A DNA stretch of 64,000 nt, taken from the NCBI RefSeq assembly GCF_958450345.1, contig NC_088784.1, forward strand, positions 44,020,278 to 44,084,277. The letters run 5' to 3'. Position 1 is the first letter of the stretch. Every line of letters starts with the position of its first letter. The translations under genes were made by a program, and so were the position numbers. Positions 52,355 to 63,219 of this stretch are shown here, piece after piece. Under the pieces are notes generated by a model. The model made no database searches and was not told the DNA's origin. It was given only the letters and a program-made list of their open reading frames with translations. The DNA comes from Calliphora vicina (lineage: Eukaryota > Arthropoda > Insecta > Diptera > Calliphoridae).

Positions 52355-54198
52355 TTAGTTTTCCTTTGGAGTGTTCTGGATGCTTGTTTGACACTTTTCG
52401 GGAAGACAGCTATGTAGAATAGCTATTATTACAATGTGATTATCAATAGGTAGGCTTACAAATTTATATTGAATATCGCCAAATAAAAATTTTTCTTTTG
52501 CTCCTAAAACCAGATTTGTTGTACAAATGCCTATTTCGCAGGAATTGAGGGGTTCTTTGAAAAAGCTCTCTAAATCTAACAAACGTCGTCCTTCAATATA
52601 TATGTCGTCTTCTTTTACTATTCTTTCAACTTTTACAGGTATATCTGATTTAACAGCACAAATATTATTGGGTTCTTTTGAAGATATTAAACAATCATTG
52701 ATAAGAGCTTCTACAATGACATTTCATTTGTACTTTAATGTTCCTCTTTTAGCTTCAACATATAATTCATGTTGTTCTCTTCGCACAATTTGTTGAATTA
52801 TAGAGGTAGGTTTTCGAACATGTTTTTTTAAAATTTGTAGTTTATTTTCAAAATCATAGGATGAAAAAGACGTTAGAGGTCCGTAATTTTCAGCGCAGGC
52901 TGCAATATGCAACAAATGAAACACTATTTGGGCCAAACACAATAGGAAAATTTTCCACAAATAACTCCAACAATTCCTGAGCTGCTTTAACGTTACTGTA
53001 AACATGCCTTGGACAACTAAGTAGCCTGTAGGCGCAATGTAAAACCAAAAACTCATAGTATATATCTTTGTGTACGTTATTACGAAGAACAATGGGACCA
53101 GTATATGCAAGGAACTGATGAAATTCAGTTGCCTTCCAATTATGTATTTCATCAAGTGATCGAGGTTTCCGTGGAAACTCCTTTGAAAAACAATTTCTTA
53201 ACTTTAAGAGCTCGGACGATATTTTTGCCAAATTTTCTTTAGGGGTCTTCTCTTCAGTTTTATTGTTAATGATTCGAACAAGAATCTTCCTCATAACTCC
53301 AAGGTCTTACCATATTAAAACCTATTTCTTCAAGGGGAGTTTTTTGATTTAGGAATGTTTGGCTGTGGTGCTTTGGATACTTTCTTGAAGAAAAGTCTGC
53401 ATCGGAAATGAAAGTTCCGCTAGATGTACTGTATGTTAGCACATTACCAATTTTTTTTGATATTTGTGTACACTTAGTGCATCCATGGGATGCTGTATGT
53501 CCTGGAATACCACAAATGAAAGACTTAGCCTTAGCATGACAAGCAACGAAATAAAATTTTAATTTTCTTGTCATTTAAAAAAAATTCACCATTTAGAGAA
53601 AGGACTTCATTAACAAAATCTTTACAAAAATCTTTAGCACACTTTGGTTTAGTAAAGCCTACATATATTCCTATAGGAAAAGGTTTAACTTAAAAAGAAT
53701 TGGCCATAATTGGACTCGCGAACTATTAAACAATGGAATTCCATCAATGTTTATATCTATTTCAATTTCGTCATAATTTTCTAAAACTTGCTCAAATTTT
53801 CTTAACTGACTTTCAATACCAATGTAGCAATAATTTCCTGCAAAAACTTTTCTGATTGAAAGTTCTTGCCTTTTACCCATCAGCGCAGCAGCTGAGAGAG
53901 GGACATCTAGACCTTCCTCCTGTAATATAATGAGAAGCTTTTCCAAACATTTTCTGGAAGGCCCTGTCTCAATATACCAATTCTTTATCTTCACGCGCAA
54001 GTTATATTTTGGAAAATCTATCTGCGATAACACAGAACATTCAGGCTCCACAAAATTTTCATGATTCTCACTTTGATATATAAGAGTCTCATTTTCACTG
54101 TTTCTATTTTTATATATAATTGATTGTTTTTTTATTAAACGTTTATAATTTCTTTTACTCATGATGATAAAACTAACATGGAAAACACTTTTATTCAC
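52355..54198 (-). pseudogene. Second transposase of the two-gene family, broken
   Basis: Readable in order on the minus strand. MSKRNYKRLIKKQ marks a basic start. RKCLEKLLIILQEEGLDVPL is the N-terminal block missing from copy 1. EIDINIDGIPLFNSSRVQLW is the first acidic block. FICGIPGHTASHGCTKC is next, then WKATEFHQFLAYTGPIVLRN, YDFENKLQILKKHVRKP, and a C-terminal part ending at 52355. Breaks: stop or frame change near 53680, another near 53570, a deletion removing the DPMHLxDLG catalytic block at about 53300, and shifts near 52900 and 52725. A different family branch from the 8062-9393 enzyme. Clearly inactive. Confidence 0.8.
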
Positions 54199-54740
54199 CT
54201 TTTTATTGTTTTATTTAAATAATTTATTTTCAAAATTCTGATGACAACCGCTTTCTTTCCACAAATTAATAAAAACTTTAAGAAGAAGCATAGTTTTATT
54301 ACAGAGCATACATTTTGCAGCTAAAATGTCGACTGGGAGTAGCCGCCGACCTTTTTTTTATAAAGCCGTCGTCGTTGCATGCTCTTTTTTAAAAATTTAA
54401 GAAATTAAAAACTTAAAATGTTTTTTTTTGTAGTTTTGTAATTTAGAAACATGAATTTTGTTAATAACTATTATACCACAATTTAAAAAATATTTGATTG
54501 ATAAAAGATTATGCCGCCGATACATTATTAATCAGCTGCCGCCACTCATTTGTTCTTGATAAATTTTTTTCTCATTAAAGGCAAATTAAAAAACTGTTGA
54601 CTGTTGCTCCTATTATAGCTACTTCTGGTACATAGTAATAAAAAATTAACACACGGAAGATTAATGTATGTATTAATTTTGTTGTTTCAAAATTGAATAA
54701 AATCATCTTTTTAACTTCTACACAGTAGTTACATTTGTCC
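54199..54740. other. Gene-free AT-rich stretch
   Basis: Perhaps the upstream or subterminal part of the second two-gene transposon. No inverted partner to the 45.6-46.0 kb side was found. CACAGTAGTTACATTTGTCC at 54721 resembles the end of the next element but is separate from it. Confidence 0.35.
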
Positions 54741-55078
54741 CAACGCACAGTAGTTTAGAAACTTTTTTTTTGAAAATAATTCGGTATCTTGGGAACTATT
54801 AGAGATATTCTTACGAAATTTCACATGGTTTGAGCTGAGGTGATTTCGAGTTGATTTACGTTTGTTCAGCTTCCTAGCATAATTTGGTTCAGTGCGTAGC
54901 CCATCAAATTTGGTCACCTCGAGTCTCAAATTTTTTTTTTAAAAAAATCGCAAAAAATTCATTTATGATCCGAATGACTTGAAATTTAAAATTTAAGTAG
55001 TCCTTGAGAAGGTCTATCTGGGGGGTGATATGTCTGCTTAAGTGAACCAAATTTTTCTTTATACGCTTTTGCATTAAC

Positions 55079-56426
55079 CCATTCGCAGCCATTGTACCTG
55101 CTTGAGTACAGAAAAAAGGCAATATTCAAATACTCATACATTTTTTAACAAGATGAATTTGACAACTTTTTTTGTGATTTTGCATTCAACACACTGTGCT
55201 TTTAAACATCACACATAAAAAATTTAAAAAAGTAATACTCTTAATGTATATTTTTTCCTGTTATTATAATGCGATATCATTTTTGGGAATATTAGCGAGG
55301 TTAGTAATAATTGAGCTGCTTGCTCTACGCACACAGTTTTACGAAAGCAAGATTTTTTTATAATTTTGTGAAGTAGAGTGATTATGTGTACATTTTATAA
55401 AAAAATATAAGAAAAATAATTTTTTGGGACAAAGTTGTGTGATTAGGAAAATCGGTGTACCCAATTGGGTACAATGGCTTGATATGTATTATTTTTTTTA
55501 AGATTTATCTTACACTAAAATAGAATTTCAGTTTTAAAAACTAGATTTTTTGGAAAAATATGAGCACCACAATTTTGATAGCTATTATTTTATCAGATCC
55601 GGATTGTAATATGGATGAATATGAAGGTGGTGCTGACGACTTTGTTAGAGATCGCATGTACCAGGTGAAATATAAGTATTTTGTGACAGTGATAGCGACG
55701 ATGATGTTCCACTTGAGATGTTCTGATAGAAAATAATGCACTCAAGATCAAGCAAAACAAATTCTATTTGGATATATAAGGCCATGCGATGTTCAAATGT
55801 CTCAAACTATTTTTTTGGACAATGAGTTCAATATTATTTCATACTTGAATGAGAAAAGGTTATTAGTTTAACCATTAAGCAGACTTGCTTTAAGCATAGC
55901 AAGCTAATAAGCACAATTTATCCTTCAACGCAGTATTTTGCTTTACAGTGAATTTCGCTCTATGCCAAAAGATGATATGTTTTGGATGCTCTGCGAGGAT
56001 ACTCGCACTCCAAAATTTCCGAAATTATATCACGGAACAGATTCAATGAAATAAAACGTTTTGTTAATTTGGCTGATAACACTAACTTAGATGTTACTGA
56101 CAAGGTGAGACCCATATACAAATTACACTGGCTTCTGGTGTCGCAACTACTCCTGGAAACCAATTTCCTTAAAGGATAAAAAATCCCCTACGATGAGGTG
56201 AATGTCATAACAGAATAAGATGGTTATCTGAACAATGCGATATTGTGTTGTGTTGAAAAAGTAATGTTTTAAAAATTTTCACACATAAAAATAGCATACA
56301 AAATCACGTTTCCTAAAATTTTTTTTAAATTTTTTTTAATTATCTATGTTCTTTGCCGTATTTTAGTTTAAATAAATAAATGAATTTAAAAATTTTTCAT
56401 TTTAAATGGTCTTGGTTTTTAATGGG
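55079..56426 (+). mobile_element. piggyBac-type element, decayed, 1348 bp
   Basis: Perfect TTAA duplications (55075-55078, 56427-56430). Short inverted tips CCCATT/AATGGG, with GCAGCCATTGTACC inside the left and a GTACAATGGC motif at 55465. Carries a piggyBac transposase relic. Confidence 0.85.
55546..56230 (+). pseudogene. piggyBac transposase relic (N-terminal part)
   Basis: An acidic start region reads SDPDCNMDEYEGGADDFV and DSDDDVPLEM in different frames. Then 55982-56179 reads GYSHSKISEIISRNRFNEIK, RFVNLADNTN and DKVRPIYKLHWLL. RNRF-x-x-IKRF-x-x-x-D-x-x-x-x-D-KVRP is the conserved lead-in to the DDE domain of piggyBac enzymes. The catalytic DDD core and C-terminal Cys domain are missing, so it is dead. 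Confidence 0.85.
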
Positions 56427-57038
56427 TTAAATTATATTTCCGGATCATATAAAAATTCTATATAGTCCCGAAGAAAATTTTTTTCTACAAAAGAAAAAAT
56501 ATATGGGCTTTTTTTTGGAAAAAACGTTAAAAATACAAGTTCCAACTTTGGATGCGTATAACTTTATAGGGAACAGATAACTGTTAGCAATTTTTTTTTA
56601 TTTTATTTAGAATTTTATCGCCAATATAGCTGATATTTTAAAAATAAATTTCGACTGTCAGTAGGGCCGCCATATCTAAAAAACCATAAAAATATCGAGC
56701 AAAATTAAAAAAAATAAATCAATAAACATGAATATCTCTTCAACTAATAGAGATAACCTACAGTTGTAAGAATATTTTTTGTAGACCTTCTCAAGGACTA
56801 TTTTATATTTTTAAAATTTTAATTTTTTGCGATTTTTATTAAAAAAAATTGAGCCCTGAGGTGACCAACTTTGAGGAGCTACGCATTGGTCCCCATTATC
56901 GCTGGGAAACTGAACAAACGTAAATCAACTCGAAAACACCACAGCTCAAACCATGTGAAATTTCGTAACAATATATCCAATAATTCCCAAGATGCCGAAT
57001 TATTTCCAAAAAAAAAGTTTCTAAACCACTGTGCAACG

Positions 57039-57152
57039 ACTCTTCCAAACGCTAGCAGTGTTATGAGCCCACTGATAATGACTTCATAAAAACACAGTTG
57101 GGTGAGTTAGCACTGTAAAACCACAAATAACAATATGCTTATATTGTAAAAC
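57039..57152 (+). other. Short flank between the CACAGTG element and the I-like element
   Basis: Ends in TATATTGTAAAAC (57140-57152), the 5' target duplication of the I-like element. Confidence 0.7.
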
Positions 57153-57255
57153 CAGTACCAGTTATTAACTCGCCCACACAAGACGTGATTATACTTGTAC
57201 GCTTAAATAGAAGATTCTCGATAACAAATCTGTAATAAAAACTTTTCTACCAATC

Positions 57256-58473
57256 ATGAAAGACCCTCCAGACGAAAGCGGTAATAATAAACCGCCAATA
57301 ACTTTAGACAAAAAAAAGTTACTTACAATTCTTTCCGCCGGTCCAAAATATTTAATTATGACCCGTATAAATAGTGAAAAATCCCTTGCAGAAGTATCAC
57401 CTTTTTTAATAAAAAAAGTTATTGACAATACGTGCGGTGGTGAAGTCGAAATGTGTAAAAAACTACTGAATGGAACAATTCTAATTAAAACAAAAACATA
57501 CATGCAAGCAAGAAATTTAATTCAACTAACATCGCTCTCCTCTACAATCGAAATCGAATTATCTGAGCATCAATCTCTTAACTATGCAAAAGGTGTTGTT
57601 TATTCAAATGACCTTCGTGGTATTCCAGAGGACGAGATTCTAAAAGAACTCAAAACACAAAATGTATGTAAAATAAACAAAATATTAAGAAAAGTGAACA
57701 ACGAGTTGAAAGAAACTGGTTTGATAATTGTCACCTTCGCAGCTACTTCTCTCCCGTCTGAATTATCAATCGGTTATGAGAAAGTTAAAATTAGACCTTA
57801 CATTCCTCTCCCCCTCAAATGCAGAAACTGTTATCGGTACGGTCACTTAGCTAAGTTCTGCAAAAATAAACAAACATGCTTTAACTGTTCTGAAGAGTAT
57901 CACTTAAAAGAAGAGAATGAAATCTGTAACAACACTCAAATATGTATCAATTGCAAAGAAAATAACAATAATAACAACAGTCATTCAGCTAATGATAAAT
58001 CGTGCCCAATCTTTCTGAGAGAGAAAGAGATACAAGCCATCATAACATTGGAAAAAACAAGTAGAAAAACTGCAATTAAAAAATATAATGATCGTCACCA
58101 CTCTACATCAACGTACTCTTTTATAACTAAATCAACTTCTAATAACAACAATAACGAAAATAACAAAAACTCCAACTGCAACGAAAAAGAAACAATAACA
58201 TCATACAATTCAGAATCTCTTAACAATGGTAACTCTTCTCTTAATTTAAATAATAAAATGCCTCCACCAATCATATCTACAACAACACGTGAACTTAAAA
58301 ACTATTCTGACGATTTAACAGCATCTGATTACGATAGTACATCATCACAAACATTAGATGAGGGAAAAAATAAAAGCATAATTCTTCCAAAAAATACTTC
58401 AAAAAGAACAAGAAATCGATTAGCAAAAGAAATAGCCAAAACTAACGACCCCAAGCGAACTAAAAATTCTTAA
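57256..58473 (+). CDS. I-like ORF1 protein (gag-like, zinc knuckles)
   Basis: 405 aa from the first ATG after a 103-bp leader. The N-terminal half (about residues 25-185) is an RNA-binding-like region ending in RPYIPLPLK. Zinc knuckles start at about residue 191: CRNCYRYGHLAKFC (a canonical C-x2-C-x4-H-x4-C), then CFNCSEEYHLKEENEIC and CINC-x-HSANDKSC variants. The C-terminal third is rich in Asn, Ser and Thr, with a basic end (KRTRNRLAKEIAKT). Such proteins coat the element RNA and carry it to target sites. No stop or frameshift, so it appears intact. ORF2 starts 87 bp downstream. Confidence 0.9.
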   Translation: MKDPPDESGNNKPPITLDKKKLLTILSAGPKYLIMTRINSEKSLAEVSPFLIKKVIDNTCGGEVEMCKKLLNGTILIKTKTYMQARNLIQLTSLSSTIEIELSEHQSLNYAKGVVYSNDLRGIPEDEILKELKTQNVCKINKILRKVNNELKETGLIIVTFAATSLPSELSIGYEKVKIRPYIPLPLKCRNCYRYGHLAKFCKNKQTCFNCSEEYHLKEENEICNNTQICINCKENNNNNNSHSANDKSCPIFLREKEIQAIITLEKTSRKTAIKKYNDRHHSTSTYSFITKSTSNNNNNENNKNSNCNEKETITSYNSESLNNGNSSLNLNNKMPPPIISTTTRELKNYSDDLTASDYDSTSSQTLDEGKNKSIILPKNTSKRTRNRLAKEIAKTNDPKRTKNS

Positions 58474-58560
58474 AATGTCTCCATACGCCTGTAATAACAA
58501 TTGTTCATTGCAACCCATCAACAATACCTTCATTATAAATTTGATATATCTCTCCACATT

Positions 58561-61377
58561 ATGACATTGAATATAATCCAGTGGAATATAAATGGTTTTA
58601 AAAATAACTACAATGAACTTATATTACTCATCAAACTCTACTCACCAAAAATAATATCACTCCAAGAAACTCATCTTCATAGCCTTACAAATATCCCCGT
58701 TCCGATAAATTACTATTTGTTTGCGCATAACACCTCCAATACAAGATATGGCGGTGTAGCTTTACTTATTCATAAATCGCTCCAACACAAGAAAATTAAC
58801 GTTAATAATGACTTCGATACTGTATGCGTAGAAATAAACTCAAACATAAACTTCAAAATTGTATCTTCTTATATAGCTCCAAACAACAATTTTACTCAAC
58901 AAAACCTCAACAATATGTTCAATAATATTGATCCACCTTTATTGATTACAGGAGACTTTAACTGCTGGCACAATAACTGGGGCTCTTCAATAAATAATAA
59001 AAAAGGCAGAATTCTATCTCACTTCATCAACAACAATAACTTCGTGCTTTTAAATAATTCGTCACCTACCCTTTTTAATACTCACTCCACTTTTTCCCAC
59101 GTTGACTTATCTTTCTGTAGCCCATCACTGTGTGTTCATGTCGACTGGAATATAGAAAGTACTCTACACGGAAGCGACCACTTTCCTATAATCATCTCAA
59201 TGTTCCATCACCCATCAGAATCATATCCAACATATCGACCAAAATATAAAATAAATCAAGCTGACTGGACTTTGTTCCAAAGACTTTGTATAGCCTCTGA
59301 AGAAAGCAGACCAGTTAGTGATAACCTTAATAAGGAGACTGCCAATATATACAAAATTATTAAAGAAGCAGCCAATGTTTCCATACCCCAAACTCATCCA
59401 GCTTCTCCTAAAAAGGTACCTTGGTGGAACAACCATCTTGAGAATCTTAAAAAACAAAAAAATAGGTCCTGGCTTATTTTTAAACGTAATATAACTACAC
59501 AAAATCTCTACATCTACAAAAAAAATAATGCTTTATTAAAAAGAGAAATTAAAATCGCCAAAAGAAAATCTATTTATAATTTAACATCCACAATAAACCC
59601 ATCCTCCAAGGCCGATAGAATATGGTCAAATATACGAAGTTTTACCGGTTACAAATCCACACAATCTATTCACGTTATAACCACCCAAGATATAGTAATC
59701 TCCGATAGATTTAAAATAAGTAACGAGCTAGCAAAATTTTGGTCGGATAACTCTTCTGACCATAATTTTCCACAAGATTTTCAAACTCACAAAAACATTA
59801 TACTTGCTAACACTACAATCTCGAATCCCAGCCCTGAGGCCCTAAAAATTGAGCATAATATTAACATCACCGAACTAAACAATGTCCTAAAAAATCTTAA
59901 AGGCAAAACACCCGGAATAGATAGGATTTCATATGAAATCATTAAAAAACTTCCAATTATAGTAAAACAACGCATACTTAGTCTGTTCAACAACATTTTT
60001 AATACATATATACCACAGCAATTTAAACTTAGCATCACCATACCGATTTATAAAAAAGATACGGACAAAACGTCTCTCAACTCTTACCGCCCCATATCGT
60101 TAAACCCTTGTCTAGCCAAAGTGTTAGACAAAATCGTTGCAAACAGATTATGGTGGTTCTTAACAACTAACAGATTGATAGACAGTAGACAATTTGGTTT
60201 TTCTAAGGGCAAATCAGCTATTGACAGTCTACTATATATAGACCACCAAATAGCTGACACGCTGTCACTTAGAAAACACCTAACAATAATATCCTTGGAT
60301 TTCCAAAAAGCGTTTGATAAAATTGGACTTCACCCCATCGTAGAGCAGTTAATCACATGGAAAGTCGGACCTAGAATAATACATTACATAATAAATTTTA
60401 TGAAAAACCGCAAATTTATTGTAAGAGTTGGATCGTATTACTCCAATGTTTACCCTCTTTATAATGGAATACCCCAAGGGTCCCCACTCTCCGTCGTTCT
60501 ATTCCTCATAGCCTACAACAAATTATGCAAAGTCATCTCACTTCATCGGGAAATAGACTTCACTTCATATGCTGACGATTTTAATTTAATTATAAAATCC
60601 AACAAAACCAAAAATCCTGTCTTAAATTTAAGCTCACTTTTTAATGACATCCTTGAATGGGGTAACTACTCTGGAGCGGTATTATCACCAAGAAAATGCA
60701 AATTTATTCATATCTGCCGTAAAAAATCTTGCAAGTGCTTAATCATATCTAATCAAATTCAACCCATCGAAGTAACAAATCTACGGTTATTAGGACTACA
60801 CATCAACAAGAGATACCGTTGGAACGAACACATCAACATATTAGTAAAATCTTTAAGCCAGCAGCTAAATATAATCAAATGCCTCTCCAGCCACAAATTC
60901 AATTGCAATTCTTACACACTAATACAAATAACTAAAGCCCTAATATTATCAAAAATAAATTACGGTTTACCAATTTACGGACATGCTCCCAAATCAGTTC
61001 TTAGGAAACTAAACTGCCAAATAAACGCGGGAATAAGGTATTCATTGGGGGCCTTTCCCACTTCACGCACAAAGTCCCTATACGCAGAGGCCAATATACT
61101 ACCGTTGGAAACCCAAAGAGATATTCTTACAACAAAACTATATCGATCTTTTATGGACACTTCATCTCCCCTAAACGCAATTATGAAAAAAATTAACAAA
61201 TGCAAAAAGATAGCAAAAATACCATCTACCATCAATAGAATAAAATACAACTGCGACATACTAAATATACCAATTAAAATACCAAGTACCAGAGAGAAAA
61301 ATTATGAACCATGGATATTAGATAAAAACAATTTCGACTTATCTTTACACCAGTACACAAAGAATAATAATCAATAA
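58561..61377 (+). CDS. I-like ORF2: endonuclease and reverse transcriptase
   Basis: 938 codons from ATG 58561 (MTLNIIQWNINGFKNN). An open extension to 58501 lacks an ATG. APE-type endonuclease, about residues 1-225: QWNINGF, QETHL, GGVALLIHKS, ITGDFNCWHNNWGS, SHVDLSF and GSDHFPI carry the catalytic N, E, D, N, D and H. Reverse transcriptase, about 430-720: SYRPISLNPCLAKVLDKIVA, RQFGFSKGKSAIDSL, SLDFQKAFDKIG (motif A), NGIPQGSPLSVVLFL and YADDFNLII (catalytic YADD). It stops at a TAA (61375-61377) after NNNQ, but the same frame stays open through RNase H. Nicks the target and primes cDNA synthesis there. Confidence 0.92.
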   Translation: MTLNIIQWNINGFKNNYNELILLIKLYSPKIISLQETHLHSLTNIPVPINYYLFAHNTSNTRYGGVALLIHKSLQHKKINVNNDFDTVCVEINSNINFKIVSSYIAPNNNFTQQNLNNMFNNIDPPLLITGDFNCWHNNWGSSINNKKGRILSHFINNNNFVLLNNSSPTLFNTHSTFSHVDLSFCSPSLCVHVDWNIESTLHGSDHFPIIISMFHHPSESYPTYRPKYKINQADWTLFQRLCIASEESRPVSDNLNKETANIYKIIKEAANVSIPQTHPASPKKVPWWNNHLENLKKQKNRSWLIFKRNITTQNLYIYKKNNALLKREIKIAKRKSIYNLTSTINPSSKADRIWSNIRSFTGYKSTQSIHVITTQDIVISDRFKISNELAKFWSDNSSDHNFPQDFQTHKNIILANTTISNPSPEALKIEHNINITELNNVLKNLKGKTPGIDRISYEIIKKLPIIVKQRILSLFNNIFNTYIPQQFKLSITIPIYKKDTDKTSLNSYRPISLNPCLAKVLDKIVANRLWWFLTTNRLIDSRQFGFSKGKSAIDSLLYIDHQIADTLSLRKHLTIISLDFQKAFDKIGLHPIVEQLITWKVGPRIIHYIINFMKNRKFIVRVGSYYSNVYPLYNGIPQGSPLSVVLFLIAYNKLCKVISLHREIDFTSYADDFNLIIKSNKTKNPVLNLSSLFNDILEWGNYSGAVLSPRKCKFIHICRKKSCKCLIISNQIQPIEVTNLRLLGLHINKRYRWNEHINILVKSLSQQLNIIKCLSSHKFNCNSYTLIQITKALILSKINYGLPIYGHAPKSVLRKLNCQINAGIRYSLGAFPTSRTKSLYAEANILPLETQRDILTTKLYRSFMDTSSPLNAIMKKINKCKKIAKIPSTINRIKYNCDILNIPIKIPSTREKNYEPWILDKNNFDLSLHQYTKNNNQ

Positions 61378-62238
61378 TTTTTCTGTGCTTACTTTAAAGA
61401 AATAAAATACAAGTTGCTAAACCACAGCTTCATATACACCGATGGTTCCAAAAATGAAAATAATATTGGTTACAGCGTAACAACAGAAAATCAAATTATC
61501 AAAATTGGAAACTTGCAACTCTACAGTTCTATACTCTCCGCGGAAATAATAGCAATCACCAAAGCACTTGAACACATTGCCAACAAAAGTGGTAAATTTG
61601 CCATCTGTACCGATTCCCTCTCATCACTCAAATCCATATTAAATACCTCCAATAACAACATTTATGCCTCCAAAATCCGTAACAGCATCATCAAAAGAAA
61701 CTCTGATTTAAAATTAATATGGGTTCCAAGTCACTGCAACATCACTGGAAACGAATACGCCGACGCTGCCGCTAAACTTTCTTTGAAATCTCCCCTAATC
61801 ACAACAAACAATTATAATCCAAAAGACATAATGAGATATATAAAAACTTATTATACAGCTAAAGACAATACCATACAGCAAACATCAGAATGGTATAGAA
61901 AATTTAACAACACCAATACTAGCATAATAAATTTCTCAAACAAATATAAAAACACAAATAGAATGGATCTCATTAAAATCACAAGACTTCGACTCGGCCA
62001 TACAAAAATTACCCACGGCTGCATCATTAATATGCAAATCTTACCACCATGTAATTGCGACGTATCGTATCCAACCAATCCGTCTCATCTTCTATCAGTA
62101 TGCCCTCTTTACAACACTCAAAGGATCAACACCTTTGGAAACACAGATCCACTACAACTTCTAGCTAACCCAACAGATGATAATATATCGATAATAATAA
62201 ATTTTTTAAAGTCTACTAACCTTTACCATTCTATATAA
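61378..62238 (+). CDS. I-like ORF2 continuation: RNase H and CCHC end
   Basis: In the same frame as ORF2, directly after its UAA, so the two probably were one polypeptide of about 1225 aa, as in other I-clade elements. RNase H, about residues 18-140 of this segment: FIYTDGSKNEN (first D), SAEIIAITKALEHI (E), ICTDSLSSLKSI (second D), VPSHCNITGNEYADAAAKL (last H and D). All four acids are present. A C-terminal CNCDVSYPTNPSHLLSVC supplies the C-C-H-C motif usual after RNase H in this clade. There is no in-frame ATG close to the domain start, so expression would need suppression of the stop. Otherwise the copy is inactive. Confidence 0.85.
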   Translation, partial: FFCAYFKEIKYKLLNHSFIYTDGSKNENNIGYSVTTENQIIKIGNLQLYSSILSAEIIAITKALEHIANKSGKFAICTDSLSSLKSILNTSNNNIYASKIRNSIIKRNSDLKLIWVPSHCNITGNEYADAAAKLSLKSPLITTNNYNPKDIMRYIKTYYTAKDNTIQQTSEWYRKFNNTNTSIINFSNKYKNTNRMDLIKITRLRLGHTKITHGCIINMQILPPCNCDVSYPTNPSHLLSVCPLYNTQRINTFGNTDPLQLLANPTDDNISIIINFLKSTNLYHSI

Positions 62239-62411
62239 TTTATACAAATCATTATTATACAATTTCTAACATACTGATCATTGTAATAAAACTTATTCAC
62301 TAAATAACTATACTAACCTGTGAGCTGAAGGCCTCAGTCGCTATTGCTCTTTATTTTAAATTAGATTATAATTTTAATTGTACTCTAATTCTTTATAAAT
62401 AAATAAATAAA
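62239..62411 (+). other. 3' UTR and (TAAA)n tail of the I-like element
   Basis: Contains GGCCTCAGTCGCTATTGCTC, an AT-rich region, and a terminal TTTATAAATAAATAAATAAA directly before the target duplication. Confidence 0.85.
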
Positions 62412-62424
62412 TATATTGTAAAAC

Positions 62425-63150
62425 ACACAATATTATTACTAACTACTTAATGTTATACATACATATGTAATTCCACAAAGTTTTCCAATTAAAGTCGAAT
62501 ACGGTTATAACGAAATACGTTTATGGAGAATACTTTACTTTTTTTAAAGAATAGAATTTAATGGAGCATAAATAAAATTGCAACATATTTATAACCTTAC
62601 CTAGAACACTTAAAGACATAATTAGGGTTTTTATCCCGAGAATTCCCGGTAAAATTTTAACGGTAATTTGAATAATTTTTAACTAGGTCGGGAAATTAAA
62701 AACCCTTAACATAATACATACACACGGCAAATCGAGTTTGTTATAACCGTGTTCGACTGTAATAATAACTGTAGAAATAAATTGCTTGTAAATGTGCTAA
62801 TCTCTTCTAGGCGACAAAAATAATGTGTTACAATTTATTTACCATCTACTTGTTAGGTAGATGGAACAAATTTACATTGCAATTCGGGTGCCTGTTTTAT
62901 TTTTCAAAAAAGGGGGACTTATTTTGAAATAAATGAAAAATACACATTTAAATAAAACACAAGTATGTATGTAACTGACAAGCAAAATTGAGATTTTAAA
63001 GTGGTACTGTACGCTAACAGTGATAGTAATTTTTTTTAAATATTAAAGAGTTATATATCCGTTGAAGGCACGGTAGAGCGTAGAGGAATGGTGCTAGGGG
63101 AATGAAATGTTCCCAAAATATTATCTCTTAATCATAAATGTTTAACATTG
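62425..63150. other. Gene-free AT-rich stretch with a tiny inverted repeat
   Basis: At about 62622-62709 a short segment starts TTAGGGTTTTTATCCCGA and ends with the imperfect reverse complement TCGGGAAATTAAAAACCCTTAA. It may be a tiny MITE of about 88 bp. A hairpin CCATCTACTTGTTAGGTAGATGG lies at about 62842-62864. No gene. Confidence 0.4.
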
Positions 63151-63219
63151 AAAATGGACACAATCAGTACAGCCAAACAAATTGTCCGTCCTAAGTCTAA
63201 AAACGAAATTGGGCGCAAA

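Larger units (their letters stand above)
54746..57033. mobile_element. Long-TIR element with CACAGTG-type ends and 5-bp duplication
   Basis: Inverted arms of about 290 bp: left CACAGTAGTTTAGAAACTTT, right (reverse complement) CACAGTGGTTTAGAAACTTT. Perfect CAACG duplications lie at 54741-54745 and 57034-57038. CACAGTG plus a 5-bp GC-rich duplication suggests a non-autonomous Transib-type element. No nonamer-like CCAAAAATA is present, and assignment is inference. A piggyBac relic is nested at 55079-56426. Frames in the arms (54729, 54904, 56871) are incidental. Confidence 0.75.
57153..62411 (+). mobile_element. Full-length I-clade non-LTR retrotransposon, about 5.26 kb
   Basis: 13-bp target duplications TATATTGTAAAAC lie at 57140-57152 and 62412-62424. 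The 5' end reads CAGTACCAGTTATTAACTCG; the start CAGTACCA is like that of the Drosophila I factor. A 103-bp 5' UTR, ORF1 (gag-like), ORF2 (endonuclease, reverse transcriptase, RNase H) and a 3' UTR ending TTTATAAATAAATAAATAAA follow. Perfect duplications and long open frames suggest a recent insertion. One in-frame UAA interrupts ORF2 before RNase H. Confidence 0.93.
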
